From: Mucilaginibacter defluvii
GTDB lineage: Bacteria > Bacteroidota > Bacteroidia > Sphingobacteriales > Sphingobacteriaceae
DNA: 64,000 bases
Assembly (NCBI RefSeq): GCF_039543225.1
Contig: NZ_BAABJI010000002.1
Coordinates: 2,320,555-2,384,554 of the forward strand
Direction: 5' to 3'
Shown: positions 52,659 to 62,134 of the stretch, piece by piece
Position numbering within the stretch: the stretch's first letter is position 1
How the letters are laid out: every line of letters begins with the position of its first letter
Made by a program: the position numbers and the translations under genes
Notes under the pieces: generated by a model
Seen by the model: the letters and a program-made list of their open reading frames with translations, nothing else
Databases searched by the model: none
What the model was told of the DNA's origin: nothing

Positions 52659-54251
52659 TTAATAACCGGGATTTTGTACCAGGTTAGGGTTAAGCGCCTT
52701 TTCGCTGGTTGGTACCGGGTAAATACGTTTATTTACATCGGTATTGGTTTTAAAGCCCCAGGCAGCTTCAAACTTACCAAAACGTATTAAATCATTACGG
52801 CGCCAGCCTTCCCAGGCAAATTCACGTCCACGTTCGTCAAGCAATTGATCGAGCGTAATGCCGCTTACCAGCGGAGCTTTGGCACGGGCGCGTATTTTAT
52901 TCACCAATACATCAGGCGTTTGCAGTTCGCCGTTTACGGTGGTTGCAGTTGCCCCCCTCAAAATAGCTTCGGCTTTCATCATCATCACATCGGCCAGCCT
53001 TAGCACCGGCATATCGTTACCCTGATAACGGGTGCTTGAGTTAGCATTCGGATCCGGGTAAAATTTGATAGAGCGCACACCTCTTGCTTTACCTAATTCA
53101 TCGTTACCAACATCCATGGTAGCGGGCCGCACCAATGGCATTTCGGGCGTAAAATCCAGATGGTAATCAACCGCTGCCGAACCATCAGCGCCTGTATAAC
53201 TCGCATCAACACCTTTTTTGGTTGATTTAATGATTACCGGCGAGCCATTATTTTCATATTGCTTACCGGCCAGCCAGGTAGTATTACGCACGTCGCCGGC
53301 AAGGTTAAATTTCTCATAAAAATCTTTAATGGTGCTCAACGCGATACTCGGGCGGAAGGGGATACTGTATTTAGCCTGTAAGGCGGTATGCAAGCCAAAT
53401 CGAGTAAAGTGATTACCCTCGGCCACGTTCGGATCATACGGAATGGCGAATATGGTCTCCTTTATTTGCGGGCCATTGTTAGGCGCGAATAAGGTCATGT
53501 AATCGGCATCTAAAGAGTAAATACTTTTCGCGCCGTTTAAAACACTATCAGCCATGGCAACGGTTTCAGTATATTTAGACTGGCCCGTGTAGTACTGAGC
53601 GTTCAAATATAATTTTTCTAATAGGGTAAACGCCATCCACTTGGTTGGGCGGCCGTAGTTTAACTGCCCGGCTGTAGTACTCAGGTTAGGGATCGCTTCT
53701 TTCAACTCCTTCTCAATAAAAGCAAATATCTCAGCACGTGCTGTCGTTTTAGGCGGACTTGTAACCGGAAAACTTGTTATCAGGGGTATGTTTCCGTATA
53801 AATCCATCATAAAAAAATAATAAAGGGCGCGCATAGTACGCATCTCAGCCATTACCTGGCGCTTGGTATCACTTTCGGGAGTAGCCGCAAATAAATTCAA
53901 TACACGGTTGCAGGTGTTTATACCACCAAAACCCCACTCCCAGTTAGATCGAACGTTCGGGTGATCAGGCCCCCAGGTATGGAGGTGCAGAAAACGGTAC
54001 TGCCCGCCATCGTCATAGTTACCATCACGGGCTGGGATGATGGCTTCATCTGTTGATAACTCCTGCATGCGCCAGTAATCTACCGCGTAAATGGAGCGCA
54101 ACTGCGTGTAAACCGGGCCGGTTGCAGCGATGTAACTTTCCGGGTTTTGCGGAAAGTTGTCGCGGGTTAACTCTGATTCAACTTCTGTATCCAACTTACA
54201 ACCGGTAATAGCAACAGCTAATAGCGCGGTAAATACATATATTTTTTTCAT
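52659..54251 (-). CDS. SusD/RagB family nutrient-binding outer-membrane lipoprotein
   Basis: A 530-residue lipoprotein with lipobox AITGC (Cys18). The TPR-rich SusD fold is visible as NTCNRVLNLFAATPESDTKRQVMAEMRTMRALYYFFMMDLYG, the family hallmark (RxxRAxYYF...YG), and a later VLRLADVMMMKAEAILRG and LDERGREFAWEGWRRNDLIRFGKF. It captures substrate at the surface for the SusC channel encoded 12 bp upstream. The substrate class cannot be read from the sequence; no glycoside hydrolase is in this locus. Confidence 0.95.
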   Translation of the reverse strand: MKKIYVFTALLAVAITGCKLDTEVESELTRDNFPQNPESYIAATGPVYTQLRSIYAVDYWRMQELSTDEAIIPARDGNYDDGGQYRFLHLHTWGPDHPNVRSNWEWGFGGINTCNRVLNLFAATPESDTKRQVMAEMRTMRALYYFFMMDLYGNIPLITSFPVTSPPKTTARAEIFAFIEKELKEAIPNLSTTAGQLNYGRPTKWMAFTLLEKLYLNAQYYTGQSKYTETVAMADSVLNGAKSIYSLDADYMTLFAPNNGPQIKETIFAIPYDPNVAEGNHFTRFGLHTALQAKYSIPFRPSIALSTIKDFYEKFNLAGDVRNTTWLAGKQYENNGSPVIIKSTKKGVDASYTGADGSAAVDYHLDFTPEMPLVRPATMDVGNDELGKARGVRSIKFYPDPNANSSTRYQGNDMPVLRLADVMMMKAEAILRGATATTVNGELQTPDVLVNKIRARAKAPLVSGITLDQLLDERGREFAWEGWRRNDLIRFGKFEAAWGFKTNTDVNKRIYPVPTSEKALNPNLVQNPGY

Positions 54252-54263
54252 GTTTATTGCTGT

Positions 54264-57200
54264 TTAAAAATTTACTGTCATGCCTAACAGGTATGATTGT
54301 GTTTTTGGATAAAAATTATTGTTATCAATACCCGGCGTCTGGCCACCAATATTTATTTCAGGATCAATACCTCTGTAATTGGTTATGATGAACAGGTTAT
54401 TGCCGGTTGCATAAAAACGAAGGCTTTTAACAGCGTTTGTTTTCAGCTTTAAAGTATACCCCAACGTGGCATTATCTAAGCGCAGATATGATCCGCTTTC
54501 CAGATATCTATCTGAAAGAATGTATGCATTATTATCTGTAGGAGTTTCGCCCAAGGTAAACTTGGGGATGTTAACGTTAGTCGCATCTGATGGGCTGTTT
54601 AGATTAGCAAGCGTGGCATTAAGCACCTTATTTCCGTAAACGCCGCGTAAAAAGAAGCTGAAGTCAAAATCTTTGTAAACAAGACTGTTGTTCCAACCAT
54701 ATAGCAGTTTAGGTTGCGCACTGCCGGCTACTGAAAAATCGGCCACAACCGGCGGTTGGTTACTTATAGTGCCATCAGCCTTATAAAATTGCGATATGCC
54801 ATTTGCGTCTTTACCGGCATAACGGGCTAGCAGGAATGACCCTATCGGACTACCCTCCTGTACAATTTGCGATGGATTGGCGGACTGGCCTTTACCACCT
54901 AAAAATGCTGTACGAACATATGGCAATGTAAATACATCATTAGATAGCGATACCAGCTTATTTGTGTTATGTGAGAAGTTAAGTGTTGTTGTCCATTTAA
55001 AGTTTTTACCGCTGAAAGGTTTAGCAGTTAATATTACCTCAACACCTTTGTTGCTTACTTCGCCGGCATTAGCTGTTAAGTAAGGCACATAGTATTGAGT
55101 AGTAGATACCGGATAATCCCATATCAAATCCTTTGTGCGTTTATCATAAACATCAACCGAACCGGTTAATATGTTATTGAATAAAGCAAAGTCAACACCT
55201 ATGTTGGCCATATTAGTACGTTCCCATTTAAGATCCGGGTTATCATTCTGGTACGGACCGATAGCGTTGATATATCTGCCATTATAATAAAACCTTGACG
55301 CTGCCCGGTATAAAAACCAACGGGTAAATGCATTAAAGCCCTGTGTGTTACCGGAACTTCCGTAGCCGGCGCGAAGCTTTAGGTCATTTACAAAACGCAC
55401 ATTTTCCATAAAGCTTTCTTTGCTGATGTTCCATCCGAGCGATACAGCCGGGAAGTAACCCCATCTGTTGTTGATACCAAACGCCGAAGAACCGTCGCGA
55501 CGAAGAGATGCCTGGAAAAGATATTTATACTTATAATTATACTGCGCCCTTCCGTAAAAAGATATCAACCTTAAAGTAGAGATAGGCTGCAGCGTGTTAT
55601 AGTCAGGCACAACGCCGCTTAACGGATCACCTAAACCTAAATTCTGATAGCCAAGCACATCGGTAACAAAATTTCTGTTTGAGGTACTAAAACCATCGTT
55701 ATTTCTATCCTCCTGCCATGAGTAACCAGCCAGTAATTTCACATCATGATCCCCAAAGGCTTTGTCATAATTAAAAAATGACTCCAATACCTTTTTGTTA
55801 TTTGTATAGCTATTGCGTAAGGCATAACCGTTATAACCTTGCGCCAGGCCCGATGCACGGGTATAATAGGTATTATTGTTGTTCTGCTCATCCTGGTACG
55901 ACACGCTTAAGGTATACTTCAAGCCATCAAACAACTTAGCCTCTGCCATAGCGTTACCCAAAAAGGTTTTTACTTTACCATCCAACATTGAATTTTCAAC
56001 TAACGATACCGGGTTTAGGTAACCGCGGGTACGCGTAAAGTTTTCAGTAAAGCTGCCGTCGGGTTGCCTCACATTAACCGTAGGCAAATAAGTAAGCATA
56101 TTCAGGTAAACCTCGTTAGGTATGTTACTGGTTGAAGTAACGCTGTTCACCGCTGATACATTCAGGCGCAGGCGGTCGTTAAAATATTTCTGATCAATAT
56201 TGGCACGAAGTATAAAGCGTTCCAGTTCCGAATCCTTGATGATACCCTGATTTTTCAGGTAGTTCATGCTTACGTTATATGCTGTTTTACCACTGTTACC
56301 GCTTAACGACAGGTTGTGGTTATGCGAAAAAGCACTACGGGTAAGTTCCTTCTGCCAATCCGTGTTAGCACCTTCGTTATTGTCAACCGGGTTAAGGCTA
56401 CGGTTGTTATCCGCCAGGTATTTGCGCAATTCGTCGCCGCTTAATACTTCAATCTGGTTTGATACCTTTTCAAAGCCGGCATACGCGCTGTAGCTTAAAC
56501 GGGGCTCGCCAGGTTTTGCCTTACGTGTGGTTACCATGATAACGCCATTGGCTGCGCGAGAACCGTAAATAGCCGTTGATGACGCGTCTTTCAACACATC
56601 CATCGTCATGATATCCTCAGGTGCCAGCAAGGCTATTGAAGCACCAGGCACACCATCAATTACATAAAATGGTTCCTGCGCGCCGCTACGTAATGTTGAT
56701 GGGCCACGCAAAATAATGGCACCGGTTTCGTTAGGGTTACCGCTGCGGGTAACGTTAAGTCCCGCTACTTTACCCTGTAGTAATTGCGCCGGAGAACTGA
56801 TCACCCCGCGGTTAAAATCCTCTGCCTGTACCGAAGTAATGGCGCCCGTAACCTCGGCTTTGCTCGAGCGGCCGTAACCGGTTACCACTACCTGCGAAAG
56901 CGCGGTTGCGCCCTCTTTAAGCACCACGGCAAGCGATATTTTATTGCCGGCGGTAGCCGTATACCCGGTTAAGGTTTTGCTTAAGTAACCTACATAAGTG
57001 AAGGTAAAGCTGTAATTTCCTCCGTTTTCGAGGTTATTGATATTAAACATACCATCCTTATCAGTAACCGAGCTGATGGCTTTACCTGATGAGATGTTTT
57101 GGGCGTTAACCGTTACGCCGGGTAACGCTACCCCGGTTGAATCTTTAACGATACCGGTAGCCGACGGCGCGGTTTGCGCACGGGCGGTTGCAAAGCTTAC

Positions 57201-57269
57201 CAGGCAGGCTAAAAGCAGCATCGCTGTTTTCAGGCTCACCTTAAAGCGTAATTTGTAGTTTTTGAGCAT
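54264..57269 (-). CDS. SusC/RagA family TonB-linked outer-membrane transporter
   Basis: A 1001-residue protein with a signal peptide ending in TARAQ. A carboxypeptidase-regulatory-like domain (GIVKDSTGVALPGVTVNAQ, about 35-120) follows, then the plug (VVVTGYGRSSKAEVTGAITSV, FYVIDGVPGAS, VLKDASSTAIYGSRAANGVIMVTT) and a 22-strand barrel ending FYPKTQSYLLGMTVNF. It imports substrate using TonB energy together with the SusD lipoprotein. There is no N-terminal STN signalling domain before the CarboxypepD_reg-like domain, although sigma and FecR genes lie directly upstream. Confidence 0.95.
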   Translation of the reverse strand: MLKNYKLRFKVSLKTAMLLLACLVSFATARAQTAPSATGIVKDSTGVALPGVTVNAQNISSGKAISSVTDKDGMFNINNLENGGNYSFTFTYVGYLSKTLTGYTATAGNKISLAVVLKEGATALSQVVVTGYGRSSKAEVTGAITSVQAEDFNRGVISSPAQLLQGKVAGLNVTRSGNPNETGAIILRGPSTLRSGAQEPFYVIDGVPGASIALLAPEDIMTMDVLKDASSTAIYGSRAANGVIMVTTRKAKPGEPRLSYSAYAGFEKVSNQIEVLSGDELRKYLADNNRSLNPVDNNEGANTDWQKELTRSAFSHNHNLSLSGNSGKTAYNVSMNYLKNQGIIKDSELERFILRANIDQKYFNDRLRLNVSAVNSVTSTSNIPNEVYLNMLTYLPTVNVRQPDGSFTENFTRTRGYLNPVSLVENSMLDGKVKTFLGNAMAEAKLFDGLKYTLSVSYQDEQNNNNTYYTRASGLAQGYNGYALRNSYTNNKKVLESFFNYDKAFGDHDVKLLAGYSWQEDRNNDGFSTSNRNFVTDVLGYQNLGLGDPLSGVVPDYNTLQPISTLRLISFYGRAQYNYKYKYLFQASLRRDGSSAFGINNRWGYFPAVSLGWNISKESFMENVRFVNDLKLRAGYGSSGNTQGFNAFTRWFLYRAASRFYYNGRYINAIGPYQNDNPDLKWERTNMANIGVDFALFNNILTGSVDVYDKRTKDLIWDYPVSTTQYYVPYLTANAGEVSNKGVEVILTAKPFSGKNFKWTTTLNFSHNTNKLVSLSNDVFTLPYVRTAFLGGKGQSANPSQIVQEGSPIGSFLLARYAGKDANGISQFYKADGTISNQPPVVADFSVAGSAQPKLLYGWNNSLVYKDFDFSFFLRGVYGNKVLNATLANLNSPSDATNVNIPKFTLGETPTDNNAYILSDRYLESGSYLRLDNATLGYTLKLKTNAVKSLRFYATGNNLFIITNYRGIDPEINIGGQTPGIDNNNFYPKTQSYLLGMTVNF

Positions 57270-57295
57270 AGTAAGTTGGTTTACGTGTTGAATAA

Positions 57296-58357
57296 TTATT
57301 TTTTCTTTTTAAGATTTTGAGGCGTTATGATGTAAGCAGTATCCGCTTTACTTATAGTAAGTTTATTGAGCGTACCGATGGTGGTAAGCATTGATGGCAG
57401 CGAGTCGGCAGCCATGTTGAAATCGCCGGTAAACCGGTATTTTTTCAAATCGACGTTAACGGTGATAGAAATACCGTATAACTCCTGTAGCTTGCTGAAT
57501 ACATTGGGCAAAGGCTGGTTCATAAACCGCAGCGTGTCTCCGCTGATTTTTACCGAGCCTGCAACAACAGCCGGTTTATTGATAACCGGATTTTCATCCA
57601 AGCGCTTTAAGGTTACATCACCGGTTGTTTTATTAAACACCAATTGTTTACCCGGCAGCAGGTATTGCGGCTTAAACTTATTATTTGTGTTAATAACCCT
57701 GACTTTACCCGAGTGCAACTTGACCTTAGTAATCTGCTCGGCAGGCCATGCGGTTATGGTAAAAACTGTCCCGAGCGCGGTGGTGGCTACCTCGCCTGAA
57801 AATACGGTGAAGGGCCGCGTTTTGTCCTTTGCTACTTTAAACTTTGCTACACCGGTAAGGTAAATATCGCGTGTACGGCTTTTAAACGGCAGCTTGTATT
57901 TTACAGATGAACCCGGGTACAAAGCAACGTCAGATCCATCATCAAGCAAAATATGCTGAACACGGTTTCCGTGGTTTGTAGTGTTTTGCCAGTTTACTAC
58001 ACGTGCCGGAACTGATACATAATGTTTGCTTACCGGTATAGGCCACGTTAACTGAAATATAAAGAGACCGGCAAATAACAGCAGGCTTGCCGCCACACTT
58101 ACGTACCGCCATAACCTGAACGATTTTTTTCCGGGTACGGGCTGATGTTCAATTTGAACGAGTACGGCATCCAGCATTTGTGCCGACTTTTGCGGATGAG
58201 GGTGTTTGCCGCCGTCAAACTGCGTCCACTCCTTCTCGCTGAGCAAACGCTCAATTATTTCGGGGTGCCGCTGTAAATACTGATAAACCTGTTCGGCTTC
58301 TTCAGCAGTGCACTGCCTGTTAAAATACTTCCGTATAAGTTCGTCGGTTGGATGCAT
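57296..58357 (-). CDS. FecR family anti-sigma factor
   Basis: A 353-residue inner-membrane protein. The N-terminal cytoplasmic part (LIRKYFNRQCTAEEAEQVYQYL) precedes a single membrane helix (YVSVAASLLLFAGLFIFQL). The FecR domain (HILLDDGSDVALYPGSSVKY, DIYLTGVAKFKVAKDKTRPFTVFSG) follows. The C-terminal DUF4974/STN-like part is FMNQPLPNVFSKLQELYGISI. It holds the sigma factor inactive until the outer-membrane transporter signals. It sits between sigma factor and SusC, 40 bp and 26 bp from them. Confidence 0.94.
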   Translation of the reverse strand: MHPTDELIRKYFNRQCTAEEAEQVYQYLQRHPEIIERLLSEKEWTQFDGGKHPHPQKSAQMLDAVLVQIEHQPVPGKKSFRLWRYVSVAASLLLFAGLFIFQLTWPIPVSKHYVSVPARVVNWQNTTNHGNRVQHILLDDGSDVALYPGSSVKYKLPFKSRTRDIYLTGVAKFKVAKDKTRPFTVFSGEVATTALGTVFTITAWPAEQITKVKLHSGKVRVINTNNKFKPQYLLPGKQLVFNKTTGDVTLKRLDENPVINKPAVVAGSVKISGDTLRFMNQPLPNVFSKLQELYGISITVNVDLKKYRFTGDFNMAADSLPSMLTTIGTLNKLTISKADTAYIITPQNLKKKK

Positions 58358-58397
58358 ATACTCCCAATACGGGAGCCGCGCACTTAACCCCTAATGC

Positions 58398-58952
58398 TTA
58401 ACAATTATTTAACAATGCATCTAATAACACAGTTACTGCAACGCTTAGGGCGGCCTTACGGAGTTGCTTTATTGCGAGCGTAATGTGGTTTTCAACTGTC
58501 TTGGTAGATATGGACAGCATCTCCGCAATTTCGGCATTGGTGAAATGATTGAACCGGCTTAGTTTAAATACCATTTTACGCGTGGGTGGTAATAGTTCGA
58601 TGGCATTGTGCACCTGCTTAAGTGTTTCTTTGTCGGAAAGTTTATCATCAACCGGCTGATTGAAATCGCGCTCCAATTCATTGATCATGTTATTGCGAAC
58701 CGCATCTTTACGCAATTCATCGATCATGGCCGTACGCGCAATGCGAAACAATTGCACATCTAAATCATACACCTCAGAAATGAGATGCCGCTTTTCCCAA
58801 AACTTGATAAACGTGAGTTGAGTAACCTCTTCGGCCAGGTAGGTTGACGAGGTTTTATGGGCGATATAAGCATAAATTTTTTGATGATACTGGTAGTATA
58901 TCATCTTAAAAGTGGTAATACAACCCAGCTTAATTGCGTGCACATTTTCCAT
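58398..58952 (-). CDS. ECF RNA polymerase sigma-70 factor (FecI-like)
   Basis: A 184-residue ECF sigma factor. Region 2 is visible in KMIYYQYHQKIYAYIAHKTSSTYLAEEVTQLTFIKFWEKRH; region 4 in AIELLPPTRKMVFKLSRFNHFTNAEIAEMLSISTKTVENHITLAIKQLR, the usual Bacteroidota FecI form. It should drive transcription of the SusCD genes when FecR releases it. It is first in the sigma/anti-sigma/SusC/SusD order on the minus strand. Confidence 0.94.
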   Translation of the reverse strand: MENVHAIKLGCITTFKMIYYQYHQKIYAYIAHKTSSTYLAEEVTQLTFIKFWEKRHLISEVYDLDVQLFRIARTAMIDELRKDAVRNNMINELERDFNQPVDDKLSDKETLKQVHNAIELLPPTRKMVFKLSRFNHFTNAEIAEMLSISTKTVENHITLAIKQLRKAALSVAVTVLLDALLNNC

Positions 58953-59201
58953 CAGTGCAAAATTTTCAGATAAGTATTACTTGCGTGCTACCTGTTTGTT
59001 AGGTAATCATTAATTCACGCGATTATAATTGGTTACTACAGTAATATAATTCAGGCTTGATGATATGGTTGCGGCTTAATAATTATCCATCAAAAGGAAA
59101 CCGTTTTTACCGCCACATGTTAAAATATCGAAACAAATATCACAACTAATCTGCAATAATGAAAACCGGCGGGTTGTGATAGTTAAAATGAATGATTGAT
59201 T

Positions 59202-60164
59202 ATGAAAACGTCACGAAAAGTAGTAATAATAACCGGTGCCTCAAGTGGTGTAGGTGCGGCAGCCGCACTGGAATTTGCAACCTATAAAACGCAATTGGTA
59301 TTGGCCGCGCGAAACGAAAATGCCTTAGAAAAAGTGGCCGATGAATGCCGCGCGTTGGGCGCCAAAGCCCTGGTAGTGGTTACTGATGTTACCGATACCA
59401 AAGCGATGATCAATCTGGCAAATAAGGCCAATGATCATTACGGGCATGTAGATGTGTGGATCAATAACGCCGGCGTACTTGGCGCAGGTGATTTTGATGT
59501 TACCCCAATGGAAACGCATGAGCAGATCATCCGCACCAATTTAATTGGTTACATGAACGGCGCGCATGCCGTACTGCCGGTTTTTAAAGCGCAGGGCTAT
59601 GGCACCATCATCAACAATATATCCATAGGCGGATACTTGCCTGTACCCTACGGAGCAGGCTACACGGCAAGCAAATTTGGCTTGAGGGGATTTTCAGAAT
59701 CACTAAAAGCGGAACTGAAAGCATGGCCTGGTATCCACGTTTGTGACCTGTTTCCCGCGTTTTTAGATACCCCGGGCATATACCACGCCGCCAACTATAC
59801 CGGTAAAATGCTAAAACCTGCTCCACCTGTTTACGATCCGGTTAAAGTAGCGCGAGCCATGGTTCAGTTGAGCAATCAGCCAAAATCAAACACCTATGTA
59901 GGCGGCACTTCGTTGTTACTAAAGTTTGCCCATGCCATAGCCCCCGAAGCCACCGCCAACATTACCGGGTGGGTAATGCGCAGGTATTTTAAGGTTGCTG
60001 ATGATGTGGCTTTAACAGATGGTAATACCTATAACACCGTTGATTTTGGTACCGGCATACACGGGGGATTTAATTTGCCTATGGCTCCAAAACAAAAACG
60101 AAACCTGATAGCGGGCGCGGCTTTAGCCGGTTTCGCGGCCACCTGGCTATTACTCCGAAAGTAG
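59202..60164 (+). CDS. SDR family oxidoreductase with C-terminal membrane segment
   Basis: A 320-residue SDR from the ATG at 59202 (a TTG at 59196 is in frame). The cofactor motif is TGASSGVG, then NNAGVLGAG, NISIGGYLPVP and YTASKFGLRG for the active site. A C-terminal hydrophobic helix (NLIAGAALAGFAATWLLL) ending in RK suggests membrane anchoring, seen in some SDR proteins acting on lipids or sterols. Convergent with the glycosyltransferase operon, whose last gene ends 11 bp away. Confidence 0.88.
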   Translation: MKTSRKVVIITGASSGVGAAAALEFATYKTQLVLAARNENALEKVADECRALGAKALVVVTDVTDTKAMINLANKANDHYGHVDVWINNAGVLGAGDFDVTPMETHEQIIRTNLIGYMNGAHAVLPVFKAQGYGTIINNISIGGYLPVPYGAGYTASKFGLRGFSESLKAELKAWPGIHVCDLFPAFLDTPGIYHAANYTGKMLKPAPPVYDPVKVARAMVQLSNQPKSNTYVGGTSLLLKFAHAIAPEATANITGWVMRRYFKVADDVALTDGNTYNTVDFGTGIHGGFNLPMAPKQKRNLIAGAALAGFAATWLLLRK

Positions 60165-60174
60165 AAATGGCGGC

Positions 60175-61158
60175 TCAGGCCACCATTTCTACTGTTTCTC
60201 TGAACACTAAATGAAAATCGGGATTTTGCAGCCAGTCGATAGTTCGGTGAATGCGGCTGTCAAGCGGCCCCCACCTTTGCGGTTCGCCATCCATACTGAT
60301 CACGATACTTGGTGTTTTAAACGCCGACGCGATGTGTGATACGCCCGTACAATTTGATATGAGCATGGCGGCATCTTTAATCAACACAGCTACAGCGCCC
60401 ATACTGGTTTTGCCTGCCAGATCAATAGCGTCGGTGCGCATATGCTCCTTTACCTGGTCAATTATCTCCTGCTCCTCGGCTGTTCCGGTAATTACTACTT
60501 TATAACCTTGCTCGGCGCAATAATCAGCCAGGGCAGCGAAGTATTGTACGGGCCACTGACGCCAGGAACCGCGCGAACCCGGATGCACGCAAATGTATTT
60601 TTGTGGTTCGATATTCAGGTTTAACTGAGCGAAAGCACTTTCATCATCGGCAGTCAGCGGAAATTCAAGCGAGGTACCTTGCGATGGGATGCCTAAAAAT
60701 TCCATCAGCTTTACATGGCGCTCAATTTCATGGCCTTCGTCCGGATAGAGCATAAACAAACTGTTGCCCGGCGCGTAATGCCCGTCAATTTTATATCCGG
60801 CCGTATACCGGGCACCAAATAATTCAACCATCGGGTTAACAACAGACCCATTACCCTGCATTTGAATGGCCAGATCAAACTCGCGCACTTGCATTTCGGC
60901 TAAAAAGCCGGTAAAATCAACCGGTTCAAACTTTTGCTCGGGTAAACCCGGATAGCCCGGGAAATGGATAAAATCGTCAAAATATTTATGAAACCGCTGG
61001 GTGAATGATTTGCCCCAGGGCAAACCTACCAATGTGATCTTGGCCTGCGGATATGCCGCGCGCAGCGCCCTGAAGGCCGGTACAGCGCATAACATATCGC
61101 CCAATTGAAGCGCCCTGAATATGGCAATGCTCTTTATTTCGGTTACTGGTAACTTCAT
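60175..61158 (-). CDS. Glycosyltransferase family 9 (heptosyltransferase-like)
   Basis: A 327-residue protein from the ATG at 61158, 4 bp after the preceding stop; earlier in-frame starts overlap the upstream gene. The GT9 start SIAIFRALQLGDMLCAVPAFRALRAAYPQAKITLVG is clear. The donor-binding half has YICVHPGSRGSWRQWPVQYFAALADY, then LISNCTGVSHIASAFKTPSIVI. Such enzymes add heptose or related sugars to lipopolysaccharide or O-glycan precursors. Last gene of a three-gene operon with GT2 and carbamoyltransferase. Confidence 0.92.
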   Translation of the reverse strand: MKLPVTEIKSIAIFRALQLGDMLCAVPAFRALRAAYPQAKITLVGLPWGKSFTQRFHKYFDDFIHFPGYPGLPEQKFEPVDFTGFLAEMQVREFDLAIQMQGNGSVVNPMVELFGARYTAGYKIDGHYAPGNSLFMLYPDEGHEIERHVKLMEFLGIPSQGTSLEFPLTADDESAFAQLNLNIEPQKYICVHPGSRGSWRQWPVQYFAALADYCAEQGYKVVITGTAEEQEIIDQVKEHMRTDAIDLAGKTSMGAVAVLIKDAAMLISNCTGVSHIASAFKTPSIVISMDGEPQRWGPLDSRIHRTIDWLQNPDFHLVFRETVEMVA

Positions 61159-61162
61159 TAAT

Positions 61163-62134
61163 TCATATAAATAATACACGGTATTTAACGGCGCCATACC
61201 ATTGCCAGTATATGGATGCAAACGGAATTACCAAAGAGGTAACAATCATTTCGGCAACATGGGCTAGCGCCAGGCTGGTTGTTTGCAACCGCTTGTAAAT
61301 AAAATAAAGGGTAAGCACCAGCCACATGGCAGCGCCTGCCAGTGCCATTAAGGTATCGGTTAATAACACTCCCGCCAGCATTACTAAAACGGCGGTTATG
61401 ATGCCATAATACAATACCGGTGGTGCAGGCTGTATTTTTTGGCGATACAACCCAGGATATTTTTTATATAGCAAAGCGTTAAACATGGTCTTTTTTTGCT
61501 CGCGGATGCTTACACCCCACGCGGCATGCCTTACGGGATGGGTTACTATTGCTGTATTTACGCGCGTTACCGGAATGTGGTTAGCAATGAGCTTAAACTC
61601 AAGATCGCTATCTTCCCGCCAGGCCATGCTGAAATCCTCATCAAAACCGCCGGTTTTAACCAGTGCGGCTTTGGTGCAGGCGCAGTTAGCCGTAATAAAA
61701 TCAGCAAACTGCAGGCCTGCGGTATTTTTTTCAAAATCTGTAGGGCGCTTGTTCACCGGGACTATCACCTTACCGGTAATGGCGGCGTATTCCTGATCCT
61801 TTAAATGTTGGTATAACTGATCAAGCCAATGAATATCCGGCACGCAATCATCATCCGTAAAAGCAATAATAGATCCTTTAGCATTCAGCCAACCGCAGTT
61901 ACGCGCGGCGGCAGGTCCTTTCTTTGTAGACAGCGGTAAGTAGCGCAACGCCGGATATTCATACCCGGCAAATCCGTTAAATATGCGTTGGGTCTCATCG
62001 TCAGGGCCATCGCTTACCACAATAATCTCATACCTGTCCTTCTCAAAACGCTGCTGTAACAACGCTTTAAGGCAGCGCACCAATAACTGGGTGCGTTTAT
62101 AGGTGGGAATTATTACAGATATAGCTATGCTCAT
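61163..62134 (-). CDS. Glycosyltransferase family 2
   Basis: A 323-residue membrane-linked GT-A enzyme. The N-terminal SVIIPTYKRTQLLVRCLKALL, GPAAARNCGWLNAKGSIIAFTDDDCVPD (DxD-type DDD) and the acceptor-side AWREDSDLEFKLI (ED-like) are typical. C-terminal hydrophobic segments (YYGIITAVLVMLAGVLLTDTLMALAGAAMWLVLTLYF) anchor it to the inner membrane. It starts with an ATGA overlap with the carbamoyltransferase stop, so the two are translationally coupled. Confidence 0.92.
   Translation of the reverse strand: MSIAISVIIPTYKRTQLLVRCLKALLQQRFEKDRYEIIVVSDGPDDETQRIFNGFAGYEYPALRYLPLSTKKGPAAARNCGWLNAKGSIIAFTDDDCVPDIHWLDQLYQHLKDQEYAAITGKVIVPVNKRPTDFEKNTAGLQFADFITANCACTKAALVKTGGFDEDFSMAWREDSDLEFKLIANHIPVTRVNTAIVTHPVRHAAWGVSIREQKKTMFNALLYKKYPGLYRQKIQPAPPVLYYGIITAVLVMLAGVLLTDTLMALAGAAMWLVLTLYFIYKRLQTTSLALAHVAEMIVTSLVIPFASIYWQWYGAVKYRVLFI

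Noticed and set aside
57366..57863. A 165-codon open frame antisense to the FecR gene
   Set aside because: The minus-strand FecR domains are unmistakable; this is a shadow frame.
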